Positions 27,423 through 36,977 are shown, counted from the stretch's first letter. The stretch: 64,000 bases of DNA from Lentzea californiensis (GCF_024648825.1 NZ_JANBBE010000005.1:434001-498000); one strand, 5' to 3'. The notes: generated by a model from the letters alone, not told the origin. A program made the numbers and translations.

Positions 27423-30400
27423 TCACTTCAGCGTGTACGCCTGGATCACCGTCTGGTCGACGGAACCCTGCGCGTCACCGGTCTTCGCCTTGAACGACAC
27501 CGACTTCGCGTTCTTCGGGTGCAGCAGCGTGAGCAGCCACCTGTCGCCGGCCTTGAACACGATCGTCCGCTGCCAGGTCTTGCCCTCGTCGTACGAGACC
27601 TCGACCTGGGGCGCGCGGACGTCGGTGACGTCAGCCTTGGCACCGTTGCGCTGCACCGTCACCGGAACCGTGAGCACGCTGCCCGCGCGGCCCTGGTTGT
27701 GGTCGTCCAGCTTCGGCTCGAACCGGACCGCGAGCAGCGGCAACGCTTTGGCGCGGTCGCCCGGCACGGTTTCCGAGCTGAACGTCCAGTCCGCCGTCAC
27801 CTTCGACGACAGCGCGGCGCGGTTGCCCTCGGTGTGCAGCTGGTAGGTGGTCTTCGCCGCACTCACCGGGGCGTACAGGTAGCCCGGTTCCGCGGACTCG
27901 GCCACCAGCTTGCCGTTCGCGGTCAGCCTGGTGCCTCCCTTGGCGTTGCCGAAGTCGATCGTCTGGCGTTCGCCGGTACCGTCGGCGAACAGCTGGGTGT
28001 TCACGAACAGCTGGTCACCCAGCCGTCCCGCCCAGCCTCCGGTCACCTCGGCCGGTATCGCCGGGAAGGCCGGCCCGAACACCGCGGTGTTCCACTGCTC
28101 GGTGCTCTTGGCGCCGCGCTGGAACGTCTTCTGGTTCACGTCGGCGACGACGGTCGGCGGCACGGCCGGGCCGAAGTCCTCGAACAGCGACCGGCTCCAC
28201 GCCACGCCGGGCGTGTAGAACTCCTTGAGCTTGAAGGGAAGCGGGCCGTAGACGCCGTTGTTGCGGCCGCCGCTGGAGCCGGGGAGGCGGGCCTTCAGCG
28301 TGGCGTCGACCTGGGCCATGTCCCGTTCGCGGTCGCTGTGCCTGATCGCGGCGGGCAGCCTGTCCTCGCCCTCGGCCTGCGAGTGGAACTGGTACGGGCT
28401 GCCGTAGAAGGAGCCTTCGGCGTTCTGCTTGGCCAGCACACTGCTCGCGGACCACGTGAAGCCCTCGGCCGACGTGGCGGAAGGGTGGACGTAGAAATCA
28501 GTCCAGTCCGGGGTTCCCCAGCCGCTGCCGAAGCCGAAGTCCCCGGCGTCGAGCTGCACGCTCAGTGACCCGCTCGCCTGCGTGACGTCCTGGCGGTCGA
28601 CGGTGATCGACGGTTCGTTGGCCGTGCGGGCGTCGAAGGTCAGGGTCTTGGTAGCGGTGATCTCGACGGACGGTTCGTACGCCACGGTGAGCTTGTTGCG
28701 CACGGCCGGGTCACCGGAAGGCGTGTCGAAGAACGTGCTCACGAGGTACTTCCCCTTGGGCACCCGGATCTTCGCCGTGCCGGTCGGGGCCGCGCCTTCG
28801 ACGAACGTGCGGCGGTCGTAGCCCAGCAGCAGGTACCGCCACGCGTCGGCGGGCTTGCCGTCGTGCCCGATGTAGTTGAGCGTCAGTTCGTAGCTCTCGG
28901 GCTCCTTGTGCACGCCGATCGGCACGCGGACGCCGTTGGACGCGACGATCGCGGCGCCGTACACGCCGTCCGGGACCGCCACGCGGGTGTCGGCGGTGAC
29001 CACGGCCTCCGCGGTGCCGCCCGCCGGGACGGTCAGCTTCGCCGGGGACACGCTGAACAGGCCGTCCGCCGCCGGCTTCTGCTCGGCGACGGTCAGGTCG
29101 AGCGTGAGCGGCTCGGTGCCGGTGTTGCGGTAGGTGATCTTCTTGGTGATCGGCTGGTCGTCGTCGTGCGGCCACAGCGCCGTGCCGAAGCCGACGCTGG
29201 CCGGTGTGGCGACCGGGCTCGTGGTGACCGCGCGGGCCACGTCGACGCGGCCGGCACCCTGGTCGAACACGCCGGAGTCCGCGTAGGGCTTGGCGGAGTT
29301 CATCAGCGTGGTCTTGATGTCCTGTGCGGACCACGCGGGGTTCTTCGCCGCGAGGATCGCCGCCGCCCCGGCGACGTGCGGTGCCGCCATCGACGTGCCG
29401 GACAGGGACACGTGCCCCTCGCCGACCGGGGTGCCGATGACGCCGTTCTTCGCTTTCGCCGCAACGATGTCCACGCCTGGCGCGGTGATGTCCGGCTTGA
29501 TGGCGCCGTCACCGACGCGAGGGCCGCGGCTCGAGAAGTCGGCGAGCTTGTCGGTGCGGTCGACCGCACCGACGGTCAACGCCGCGTCGGCGGCCGCGGG
29601 GGAAGCGACCGGGCCGCCCGAGTTGCCCGCCGAGACCACGAACAACGCGCCGTGCTCCGCGGTGAGCCGGTTGACGGCCTGCGACACGAGGTCGGTGCCG
29701 TCGCTCGGCGCGTTGGTGCCGAGGCTCATGTTGACGACGTCGGCCTTGGAGGCGGCCCATTCCATGCCCTCGATGACGCCGGACTCGCTGCCGCCGCCGT
29801 TGTCGTCGAGCACTTTGCCGTTGAACAACCTGGCGTCCGGCGCGATGCCCTTGTACCTGCCGTCACCGGTGATCGTCGACGCGACGTGCGTGCCGTGGCC
29901 GAACTTGTCGTCGGTGGTGGCGGCCGGGGTGAAGTTCTTCTCCTCCACGACAGCGCCCTGCAGATCGGGATGAGTGGTGTCGATGCCGGTGTCGAGCACG
30001 GCGACCGTGGCGCCGGACCCGGTGAAGCCCTGCTGCCACGCCTGCGGAGCGCCGATCTGCGCGGCACTGCGGTCGAGCGAGGCGGTGATCTTTCCGTCGA
30101 GCCACACCTTGGCCGCGCCGGTGGTGCGTGCCGCCGACCAGAAGCCGCCCTTCTTGTCGGCCTTCACGGCGTAGGCGCCGATGCTCGGCAACGACTTCGC
30201 GTCCGCCGACCGCAGCGCCGCCCCGCCCTGGACGATCAACGGGATCGTGTCGCGCCCGGCGTCGTCGTACCCGGACCGCGCGAGCAGCGAGACGTCGAAC
30301 AGCCGCCGGTCGAGCGTGCCCGCCGTGATCTGCGGCTGGGCGTCGAGCGGGATGACGTGCAGGTCGCCCCGGTCGTCTGTGTAGTGGTGGAAGCGGACGC

Positions 30401-30605
30401 CCTCACGGCCCTTCGCCGCGTGCGCCTGCACCTTCCCGTTAGACACGTGCACGAGGTCACCCGTGATCAGCGTGACCGTCGTCGTCAGACCACCACCCGC
30501 GTCGACGTGTTGCGCCGCAGTGATTTCCCCCATGGCCGCAGGCACGGCCGCCGTGGTGACACCCACGGCGGCCGCCAGCCCTGCGGCGAGAATCGATTTC
30601 TTCAA
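27423..30605 (-). CDS. Secreted S8 (subtilisin-like) serine peptidase
   Basis: About 1060 aa from a TTG at 30605 preceded by GGGGGG; it begins with a Sec signal (KKSILAAGLAAAVGVTTAAVPAAMG). The triad is D205 in VAVLDTGID, H237 in GHGTHVAST and S405 in SGTSMAAPHVAG. Residues about 60-180 are the propeptide region. After the catalytic domain come beta-rich segments of about 600 aa typical of large Streptomyces subtilases (P-domain or Fn3-like). An upstream ATG at 30737 would place 44 polar residues before the signal and is rejected. Extracellular protein degradation is the likely role. Confidence 0.88.
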   Translation of the reverse strand: MKKSILAAGLAAAVGVTTAAVPAAMGEITAAQHVDAGGGLTTTVTLITGDLVHVSNGKVQAHAAKGREGVRFHHYTDDRGDLHVIPLDAQPQITAGTLDRRLFDVSLLARSGYDDAGRDTIPLIVQGGAALRSADAKSLPSIGAYAVKADKKGGFWSAARTTGAAKVWLDGKITASLDRSAAQIGAPQAWQQGFTGSGATVAVLDTGIDTTHPDLQGAVVEEKNFTPAATTDDKFGHGTHVASTITGDGRYKGIAPDARLFNGKVLDDNGGGSESGVIEGMEWAASKADVVNMSLGTNAPSDGTDLVSQAVNRLTAEHGALFVVSAGNSGGPVASPAAADAALTVGAVDRTDKLADFSSRGPRVGDGAIKPDITAPGVDIVAAKAKNGVIGTPVGEGHVSLSGTSMAAPHVAGAAAILAAKNPAWSAQDIKTTLMNSAKPYADSGVFDQGAGRVDVARAVTTSPVATPASVGFGTALWPHDDDQPITKKITYRNTGTEPLTLDLTVAEQKPAADGLFSVSPAKLTVPAGGTAEAVVTADTRVAVPDGVYGAAIVASNGVRVPIGVHKEPESYELTLNYIGHDGKPADAWRYLLLGYDRRTFVEGAAPTGTAKIRVPKGKYLVSTFFDTPSGDPAVRNKLTVAYEPSVEITATKTLTFDARTANEPSITVDRQDVTQASGSLSVQLDAGDFGFGSGWGTPDWTDFYVHPSATSAEGFTWSASSVLAKQNAEGSFYGSPYQFHSQAEGEDRLPAAIRHSDRERDMAQVDATLKARLPGSSGGRNNGVYGPLPFKLKEFYTPGVAWSRSLFEDFGPAVPPTVVADVNQKTFQRGAKSTEQWNTAVFGPAFPAIPAEVTGGWAGRLGDQLFVNTQLFADGTGERQTIDFGNAKGGTRLTANGKLVAESAEPGYLYAPVSAAKTTYQLHTEGNRAALSSKVTADWTFSSETVPGDRAKALPLLAVRFEPKLDDHNQGRAGSVLTVPVTVQRNGAKADVTDVRAPQVEVSYDEGKTWQRTIVFKAGDRWLLTLLHPKNAKSVSFKAKTGDAQGSVDQTVIQAYTLK

Positions 30606-30856
30606 CGCGAACCCCCCATGTTCTGCGTTACCGAGAGCGATGTTGCCCTCAGTGACAGAGATACCGCAGAGAGTTGCCTTGTTGCGTTGTATTCGGGCAT
30701 CTGGCCGAATCGGGATGCGCTGGTCCGGTTCGGCCACAGAACGCGGCCGGTGCAGGGCCGATGTACAGGCTGATCGAGGATGTGGCCGCGACGTCGCACC
30801 ACGTGGAGGGCGGAGTTGTCAGCTTTGGCGGATGCGCAGATCAGACCGCTGAAGTT

Positions 30857-31450
30857 CTACAGCCCCAACGGGTGCGCGGAGAGCCAGCCGGTGTGCCGCG
30901 AGCGCAGTTGGTCGCGTTCGGTGTTCGTGGCGAGGATGACGTCGGCGCCGCCGTCGTACGGGTTGTAGATCCGTTGCAGACCGATGTCGGTGATCAGCAC
31001 CCCCTGGGTGACGGCGTCGGCGACGGCGCGCAGCAGTGTGTCGATGTGGCCGCGTTCCCACGGGATTCGGCTGACGTACACGTGCGTGTAGATCGGATCG
31101 TCCGGATCCGGATCTGCACAGGCCGAGGTCCAGTGATGGGCCCCTGGGTGCCACTGCGTCTGTACGTGCGGGCGTTCGGGTGGCACCGGGGTGCGGGAGC
31201 AGTCCGATGAGGCGACGTAGACCTCAAGGCCCGCGAACAGTTCGTCGAGGACGGTGTTGTGGCGGTCCAGCACGATCGCCCACTCGTCCTCGGTGTCGGG
31301 GTAGCGCTTGGACTCCGGCAAGCTGTGGAAGCGCACCCACCGATTCCGCTCACAGCGCAGTTCGTGGCCGATGGGCGGGCAGTCCGGCCAGAGTTCTTCC
31401 CATCGGCGCAGCAGTTCTTCGTCGGGCACCGGGACACGCTGTCCGAGCAC
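30857..31450 (-). CDS. DUF3885-like hypothetical protein
   Basis: 197 aa from a GTG. It carries RFHSLPESKRYPDTEDEWAIVLDRHNTVLDELF and ends with DAVTQGVLITDIGLQRIYNPYDGGADVIL, wording I associate with DUF3885. No signal or membrane segment. Such proteins are widespread singletons sometimes seen near toxin-immunity genes; nothing here supports that. About 250 bp upstream of the subtilisin start, same strand; I see no gene in that gap. Confidence 0.65.
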   Translation of the reverse strand: MLGQRVPVPDEELLRRWEELWPDCPPIGHELRCERNRWVRFHSLPESKRYPDTEDEWAIVLDRHNTVLDELFAGLEVYVASSDCSRTPVPPERPHVQTQWHPGAHHWTSACADPDPDDPIYTHVYVSRIPWERGHIDTLLRAVADAVTQGVLITDIGLQRIYNPYDGGADVILATNTERDQLRSRHTGWLSAHPLGL

Positions 31451-31512
31451 CCGGACGAGTCGACGAGTCGTTCACCAAGACGGGGCGCCACCAGAGCCGG
31501 AGGAGTTGTAGG

Positions 31513-31544
31513 CTGTCGAATTGAAGAGTTCTTCAATTCGACAG
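31513..31544. promoter_or_regulatory. ArsR-type operator, 14-bp perfect arms
   Basis: Arms CTGTCGAATTGAAG and CTTCAATTCGACAG with a 4-nt spacer AGTT, 11 bp before the first gene of the ArsR/SulP operon. The inner ATTGAA-N8-TTCAAT resembles ArsR/SmtB sites. The longest perfect operator palindrome in the window. Confidence 0.8.
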
Positions 31545-31555
31545 GTTGTGGTCCG

Positions 31556-31732
31556 ATGAACGAGTTCGTGGACAGCCTGCTCATCCGCGTCGAGCAGGCG
31601 GAACAAGCGGTGCGGCGAGCGGTGGAGCAGCAGGACGAGTACGCGGCCGAGGTGCACGGCGCTGATCTCGCCAACCTGCGGCGCCTGGCGGCGGAGCACG
31701 GCGTGCCGATCAACTCGCCCGAGGAGGGCTGA
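31556..31732 (+). CDS. Small charged protein leading the arsR-sulP operon
   Basis: 58 aa, start ATG 11 bp after the operator palindrome; no clear ribosome site. The sequence is amphipathic helical (VDSLLIRVEQAEQAVRRAVEQQDEYAAEVHGADLANLRRLAAEHG), suggesting a short coiled coil. No cysteines, no membrane segment. It ends 3 bp before the ArsR gene. I do not recognise a family; it may be a small partner of the regulator or transporter. Confidence 0.55.
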   Translation: MNEFVDSLLIRVEQAEQAVRRAVEQQDEYAAEVHGADLANLRRLAAEHGVPINSPEEG

Positions 31733-31735
31733 GCG

Positions 31736-32068
31736 GTGCCGGTTCCGCTGTACCAGGCGAAGGCCGAGTTCTTCCGGATGCTCGGGCACCCCGTGCGCAT
31801 CCGGGTGCTGGAGTTGTTGCAGGACGGCCCGAAGGCGGTGCGTGACCTGCTCGCCGAGATCGAGGTCGAGGCGTCCAACCTGTCCGCGCAGCTCGCCGTG
31901 CTGCGCAGGTCCGGCATCGTGACGGCGACCCGCGAGGGTTCGACGGTGGTGTACGCGCTCGCGGGTGCGGACGTGGCGGATCTGATGAAGGCGGCCAGGC
32001 GGATCCTCACCGAACTCCTGGTCGGGCAGAACGAGTTGCTCGCGCAGTTGCGCGAGGACTCCGCGTGA
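31736..32068 (+). CDS. ArsR/SmtB-family transcriptional regulator
   Basis: 110 aa, GTG start with GGAGGG 7 nt upstream. Winged helix: FFRMLGHPVRIRVLELLQDGPKAVRDLLAEIEVEASNLSAQLAVLRRSGIVTATREGSTVVYAL. The metal-sensing CVC motif and other cysteines are absent, so it is not a classical arsenic or zinc sensor. Its 3' end overlaps the SulP start by 4 bp (GTGA). It probably binds the long palindrome upstream of the operon. Confidence 0.87.
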   Translation: MPVPLYQAKAEFFRMLGHPVRIRVLELLQDGPKAVRDLLAEIEVEASNLSAQLAVLRRSGIVTATREGSTVVYALAGADVADLMKAARRILTELLVGQNELLAQLREDSA

Positions 32069-33664
32069 GAGCTTTCCTGCCCGTCAAGGCGGACTGGTCG
32101 GCCGCGACACCGCGGGATCTCGTCGCGGGGCTGACGGTCGCGGTCGTGGCGTTGCCGCTGGCACTGGGATTCGGCGTGGCGTCGGGCCTCGGCGCCGCCG
32201 CGGGACTGGCGACCGCGATAGTGGCAGGCACCTTGGCCGCGATCTTCGGCGGCTCCAGCCTGCAGGTGTCCGGTCCCACCGGCGCGATGACGGTGGTGCT
32301 GGTGCCGATCGTCGCGATGTTCGGGCCGGGCGGCGTGCTGACCGTCGGCCTGCTCGCGGGCGTGCTGCTCGTCGCCCTGGCCTTCGCCGGAGCCGGACGC
32401 TACATGCGGTACGTGCCGGCTCCGGTGGTCGAGGGCTTCACCCTCGGGATCGCCGCGGTCATCGCGTTGCAACAGATCCCGGCGGCACTCGGTGTACCCA
32501 CCCCCGCCGGGCACAACGTCGTGGTGAACGCCGTCCGCGCGTTCGGCTCCGGCCCCGCTCTGCCCGCTGTCGCCCTCGCAGGCGGAGTCGTCCTCATCAT
32601 GCTCGTCGGCGCGCGCTGGAGGCCGGCGATCCCGTTCTCGCTGCTGGCCGTCGCGGCAGGCACGGTGGTGGCGGAGACCCGGTCCCTCCCCGTGCCTCGA
32701 ATCGGCACGTTGCCCGCGTTGCTACCGGCGCCGTCACTGTCCTTTCTGGACCTGGACGCGCTGTGGTCACTGCTGCCGTCCGCGGTCGCGGTGGCCGCGC
32801 TCGCCGCCCTGGAGAGCCTGCTGTCCGCGACGGTCGCCGACGGCATGAGCGTGAACCAGCGCCACGACCCGGACCGCGAGCTCTTCGGCCAGGGCATCGC
32901 GAACGTCATCACGCCGATGTTCGGCGGCGTGCCCGCGACCGCGGCCATCGCCAGGACCGCGGTCAACGTCCGGTCCGGTGCGAGCTCACGACTGGCGGCC
33001 TTGGTGCACGCCGTGACGCTGGCCGCGATCATGCTGGCGGCGGCGCCGATGGTCGGACGCATCCCGCTGGCCGTGCTGGCCGGGGTCCTGCTCGCTACCG
33101 CCGTCCGGATGGTCGAGGTCGGTTCGGTCCGCGTCCTGATGCGCGCGAACCGCTCCGACGCGGTGGTGCTCGCCCTCACCGCGATCGCGACGCTGGCGCT
33201 CGACCTGGTCACCGCCGTCATCGTCGGCCTCGTCGTGGCGGGAGCGCTGGCCCTGCGAGCCGTCGCCAGGTCTGCGCGGATCGACGAGGAACCGCTGGAG
33301 CCCGGCGACCACACCCCTGGAGGAGCACGCACTGCTCGCCCAGCACATCGTGGCCTACCGCCTGGACGGACCGCTGTTCTTCGCCGCGGCACATCGCTTC
33401 CTGCTGGAGCTCACCGAGATCGCGGCGGTCTCCGTGGTGATCCTGCGCATGTCCCGGGTATCCACAATGGACGGCACCGGCGTGCTGGTCCTGCGCGACG
33501 CCGTCGAGAGACTGGAGCACAGGGGTGTCACCGTGCTGCTCTCCGGCGTGCGCGACGAGCACCGTCATCAGTTGGAGACCCACGGTGTCCGCACGTTCGC
33601 CAGCACACCCGAGGCCATCGAGCACGCACGAAACCACCTGCGCAGCAACGGCACGCTGCCGTGA
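32065..33664 (+). CDS. SulP-family anion transporter, frameshifted between permease and STAS domains
   Basis: Residues 1-400 are an intact SulP membrane domain (GLTVAVVALPLALGFGVASGLG, then SGPTGAMTVVLVPIV, with about 11-12 helices). The expected C-terminal STAS domain is present but in the next frame: it resumes as PLEEHALLAQHIVAYRLDG from about 33314 and runs to the stop at 33664 (VVILRMSRVSTMDGTG is the STAS core). The shift lies near the CCCC run at 33314-33317. Read without correction the frame continues to 33777 in low-quality sequence. An in-frame GTG at 33350 could express the STAS domain alone. Sequencing error, decay or split expression are all possible. Confidence 0.72.
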
Positions 33665-33712
33665 TCGATCCACTCGGCCGCAGAAATCAGGGGCACGTGC
33701 CGAGTCCGCCGG

Positions 33713-34534
33713 TTATGTTCGAGACCGGTCGCGCGCCGCGAGCTTGCGCTGGGTCCGGCGGCCTTGCGCCACCATGAACGGAATCGCGCGCAGTCCGAAG
33801 CGCGGGAACGTGTCGGCCAGCCGGGCCAGTGCTCCGCGCCACCTCGGGATGGTGGTGACCGGCTTCGGTTCGTCGAGAACAGCGGCGACGGCGGCGGCGA
33901 CGCCGGCGGGCTGCAGCAGCGTGCCGGAGAACGACAGCGCGGCAGCAGGATCGTCGACCTTGTCGTGGAGCATCGGCGTCCAGATGCCGTCCGGGCAGAC
34001 GCACGAGATGTCGATGTCCTGGACACCCGCCTGGCGGAGATCGGCGAGGGTGCTGAGGCTGAAGCCGATGGCCGCGTGCTTGGAGGCGGCGTACACCGCT
34101 TCGCCCACGACGGCCGTGATGCCTGCGAGGGACACGATGTTCACGACGTGTCCGCCGCCGTTGCCGCGCATGGCCTGGATCGCGGCGACCGTGCCGTTGA
34201 TGGTCCCGAGCGCGTTGACCTCGACCATCAGCCTGCGGGTGGCGGCGTCCTGCTCCCACGCGGGCCCGGTCACCAGGACCCCCGCGTTGTTGACCCAGAC
34301 GTCGAGCCGGCCCGCGCGGGCGACGATGTCGTCGCGGGCCGCTTCCACGGCCGCGTCGTCGCGCACGTCCAACACCCGCGCGATCGCGCCGATCTCGGTG
34401 GCCGTCGCGGTCGCGGTCGCTTCGTCGACGTCGGTGACCAGCACCGTGTAGCCGCGTTCGACCAGCATCCGCGCGACCAGTTTGCCCACGCCGCGCCCGG
34501 CTCCGGTCACCACCGCGCCTGCTTTCGCCGTCAT
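33713..34534 (-). CDS. Short-chain dehydrogenase/reductase
   Basis: 273 aa classical SDR. TGAGRGVG binds the cofactor dinucleotide, NNAG follows at strand 4, and YAASK gives the catalytic Tyr and Lys with an upstream Ser (NIVSLAG). Asp after strand 2 (VTDVDEA) suggests NAD(H) preference. Substrate unknown. Convergent with the SulP gene. Confidence 0.87.
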   Translation of the reverse strand: MTAKAGAVVTGAGRGVGKLVARMLVERGYTVLVTDVDEATATATATEIGAIARVLDVRDDAAVEAARDDIVARAGRLDVWVNNAGVLVTGPAWEQDAATRRLMVEVNALGTINGTVAAIQAMRGNGGGHVVNIVSLAGITAVVGEAVYAASKHAAIGFSLSTLADLRQAGVQDIDISCVCPDGIWTPMLHDKVDDPAAALSFSGTLLQPAGVAAAVAAVLDEPKPVTTIPRWRGALARLADTFPRFGLRAIPFMVAQGRRTQRKLAARDRSRT

Positions 34535-34598
34535 GGCGGGAGTATCGCGCCCTTCGCGCCGTCGATCGACCCCGGTGCGAGCCGGCGCGTCCTCGCCG

Positions 34599-35297
34599 TC
34601 AGGTGGAGTGCCACGTCACGGCGGTGTCGGGGTTCGCGCGAGTGGTGCGGAAGCCGTTGGCCGGATGCGCTGTGTCGGGGTGTCCGAACGACACTCCGAC
34701 GACGACGCGCCGGGAGTCCGGGAGCCCGAAGTGGTCGCGGAGGAAGCCGGAGTACCCCGCGAGCGCGGCCTGTGGCGCCGCGGCGAGGCCGAGGCTCTGT
34801 GCGGCGAGCAGGAACGAGTTGAGGTAGAGGCCGCAGTCGATCGCGCCGTAGACGCCGAGGTCGGCTTCGGTGGTGATGATCGCGACGTGTGGTGCGTCGA
34901 ACAGCTCGAAGTTGCGCAGCATCTGCCGGACCGTGCCCTGGTGATCGCCGCGTTCGATGCCGAGGCTGGTGTAGAGCTGCTTGCCGCACTCCCGCCTGCG
35001 TTCCTGGTAGACGCCCGTGTACTGCGCGGGAAAGGGGAAGTCCGGCAGGCCTGGATTGTTCTGCAGGTGATCGAGCAGCCGCGTGCGCAGCCTGTCCGTT
35101 GCGGCACCTTCGGTGACGATCACGTGCCACGGCTGGGTATTGCACCACGACGGGGTGCGCTGGGCGAGGGCGAGCACCTGCTCGATGGTCTTCCTCGGGA
35201 CCGGCTCGGGCAGGAACTGGCGGCAGGTCCACCTCTCGGCGAGCAACCTCTGCAGCGTCTCGTGCGGGTCTGGGGGCATGACGACGGCCGCGCTCAC
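34599..35297 (-). CDS. Nitroreductase-family FMN oxidoreductase
   Basis: 232 aa from a GTG with GGAGG six nt upstream. FMN-binding signatures: RWTCRQFLPEPVP near the N-terminus, AQRTPSWCNTQPWHVIV and the late GVSFGHPD. Reduces nitroaromatics, quinones or similar using NAD(P)H. It is divergent from an HxlR regulator with paired operators, the usual arrangement for electrophile- or quinone-induced nitroreductases. Confidence 0.88.
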   Translation of the reverse strand: MSAAVVMPPDPHETLQRLLAERWTCRQFLPEPVPRKTIEQVLALAQRTPSWCNTQPWHVIVTEGAATDRLRTRLLDHLQNNPGLPDFPFPAQYTGVYQERRRECGKQLYTSLGIERGDHQGTVRQMLRNFELFDAPHVAIITTEADLGVYGAIDCGLYLNSFLLAAQSLGLAAAPQAALAGYSGFLRDHFGLPDSRRVVVGVSFGHPDTAHPANGFRTTRANPDTAVTWHST

Positions 35298-35312
35298 GGG
35301 AACCTCCAAAGG

Positions 35313-35364
35313 CGGTCTCTTTTCGAGACCGACGCTAGCACGAGGTGGTCTCGAAAAGAGACCG
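35313..35364. promoter_or_regulatory. Paired HxlR operators
   Basis: Two sites GGTCTC-N5-GAGACC at 35314-35330 (spacer TTTTC) and 35347-35363 (spacer GAAAA). The 18-nt stretch 35313-35330 and 35347-35364 are exact inverted copies of each other. Placed to cover both divergent promoters. Confidence 0.82.
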
Positions 35365-35383
35365 CGTTCGGTAGGGTCTGTTC

Positions 35384-35878
35384 ATGCGGTACGAACAGCT
35401 CGCCGACCTGCCCTGCTCGATCACCCGCCCGCTGGTGGTGCTGGGGGACAGGTGGACGTTGCTGATCTTGAAGGAGGCGTTCGCGGGTGTGCGGCGGTTC
35501 AACGCGTTCCAAAGCGGCCTCGGAATCCCGCGCAGCCGCCTGCAGGACCGGCTCGGGCGGCTGGTGGACCACGGGATCCTGGTGCGGCAGCAGGCCGCCG
35601 ACGGGGACCACGCCGAGTACCGGCTCAGCCGCAAGGGTCACGACCTCTACCCGATCCTGATGGCGATCAGGGACTGGGGCGACGCCCACATGGCGCCTGA
35701 CGGGCCGCCGGTGCACTACCGGCATCGCGACTGCGCCGGCGAGGCCCGGGTCACCCTGGCGTGCGACTGCTGCGGAGAACGAATGACGGCGCACGACGTT
35801 GTGCCCGAGGCCGGTCCTGGCCTTCTGGCGCATGTAGATGCGGTGTACGGGGCTGGCGTGGACGGACCCGAGTCGTAG
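35384..35878 (+). CDS. HxlR-family transcriptional regulator
   Basis: 164 aa. Winged helix with the family opening CSITRPLVVLGDRWTLLILKEAFAGVRRFNAFQSGLGIPRSRLQDRLGRLVDHGIL. A C-terminal part contains CAGEARVTLACDCCGERM, a possible small metal- or redox-sensitive cysteine cluster. -10-like TAGGGT ends 6 nt before the ATG, so probably leaderless. Controls itself and the nitroreductase through the paired operators. Confidence 0.88.
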   Translation: MRYEQLADLPCSITRPLVVLGDRWTLLILKEAFAGVRRFNAFQSGLGIPRSRLQDRLGRLVDHGILVRQQAADGDHAEYRLSRKGHDLYPILMAIRDWGDAHMAPDGPPVHYRHRDCAGEARVTLACDCCGERMTAHDVVPEAGPGLLAHVDAVYGAGVDGPES

Positions 35879-36168
35879 ACGAGATCAAGGCGCGGCCGTG
35901 CATGCAGCTCGCCGCGCATCGCCGTCCATCATCCCTTGCCGTCGAACGATTTCGAGAGTCTGCACGACGAACTGCCACGGCCCGACGCCGAGCTGTCACA
36001 GTCCCAGCGCACGGCGGAGCCGCACGAAGACCACGTCCGTCCAGTGCGAACTGATCGTGTCGCACGCTCTTGACGACGTCGGGGTGCAGCCGGGCGCCGA
36101 CGGTCCAGTCGGGGTCGCCCGTTCGCTTCCGGCGCGTGTTGTGGTGGTACGCCGTGATTGCCGCGCGG
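35879..36168. other. Gene-free stretch between hxlR and peptidase E genes
   Basis: 290 bp. Short open frames exist on both strands but none has a good start, ribosome site or recognisable protein. No strong hairpin seen by eye. Confidence 0.45.
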
Positions 36169-36834
36169 CTATGCCTCGAACTTCGTCCATTGCCCCTCGG
36201 AGACCACCTCGACGGAGCCGTCGACGACCTCGATGGCCGTCTGGTCGTCGATCGCGTAGGAGGGGACGCCGATGCCGGCGGCCCACCGCTTCGCGTCGGC
36301 CATGGTGTTCGTGGGGAAGACCTCCAGGTGCGGGAAGATCGAGAAGCCGACGACGCCCAGGGTGCGGTCGTCCGGAGCCGCGGGCCACTCGGCGAACTCC
36401 GTGCCGACGCGGGGTGTCATCACCATGCTCCCGGCGCTCACGCCCACCCAGACCTTGCCGGGCAGGGAAGGCAGCAGATCGGCCAGCCCGGACTCCCGCA
36501 TCCAATGGCACAGGAACGTCGCGTCGCCGCCGTTGACCAGGAGCACGTCCGCCTCGCGGACCCAGGGGACCCATCGCTGGGCGCCGATGCTGGGCAGGGC
36601 GGTGAGCTCGAGGACGCCGAGCGACGCCCAGCCCAGGCCGGAGGAGTGCCGCGACAGGGGGTCGGTGGCGGCAAGGAATCCCCGCACCGATGCCGGACTG
36701 CTCATCGGGTTCCCCCACTGGGCCGTCGGGACGCAGAGGGCGTGACACTCGGAGATCGGTTTGCCGAGGAGCCGCACGAGCGCCGAGTGGATGCTCGGGT
36801 TCGTGACGCCGCCTGACGTGAGCAAGAGCTTCAA
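36169..36834 (-). CDS. Peptidase E-like (S51 family) serine peptidase
   Basis: 221 aa from a TTG with GGAGG five nt upstream. Class I amidotransferase-like fold with nucleophile S133 in VGVSAGSMVM and NGGDATFLCHWM upstream, both S51 hallmarks; YAIDDQTAIEV follows near the C-terminus. S51 enzymes are Asp-specific dipeptidases or cyanophycinases; intracellular, no signal. Starts further upstream are less likely because they lack a ribosome site. Confidence 0.85.
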   Translation of the reverse strand: MKLLLTSGGVTNPSIHSALVRLLGKPISECHALCVPTAQWGNPMSSPASVRGFLAATDPLSRHSSGLGWASLGVLELTALPSIGAQRWVPWVREADVLLVNGGDATFLCHWMRESGLADLLPSLPGKVWVGVSAGSMVMTPRVGTEFAEWPAAPDDRTLGVVGFSIFPHLEVFPTNTMADAKRWAAGIGVPSYAIDDQTAIEVVDGSVEVVSEGQWTKFEA

Positions 36835-36977
36835 AGTCGCCTCCAAAACGGAAGGTGGATGCAGGTGCAGACCACCGACCCGGCCGCTACTCATCGCGAA
36901 TCGCGACATTGGTCCCCTCGGGCGAACGGCACGGTAACCCGGCCCGCCGCTCCTCGCCCGCGTGCTATCCCAGTCGG

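Noticed and set aside
33300-33360. Programmed ribosomal frameshift in the SulP gene
   Set aside because: No slippery heptamer with downstream structure could be identified; the plain C-run makes error or slippage simpler.
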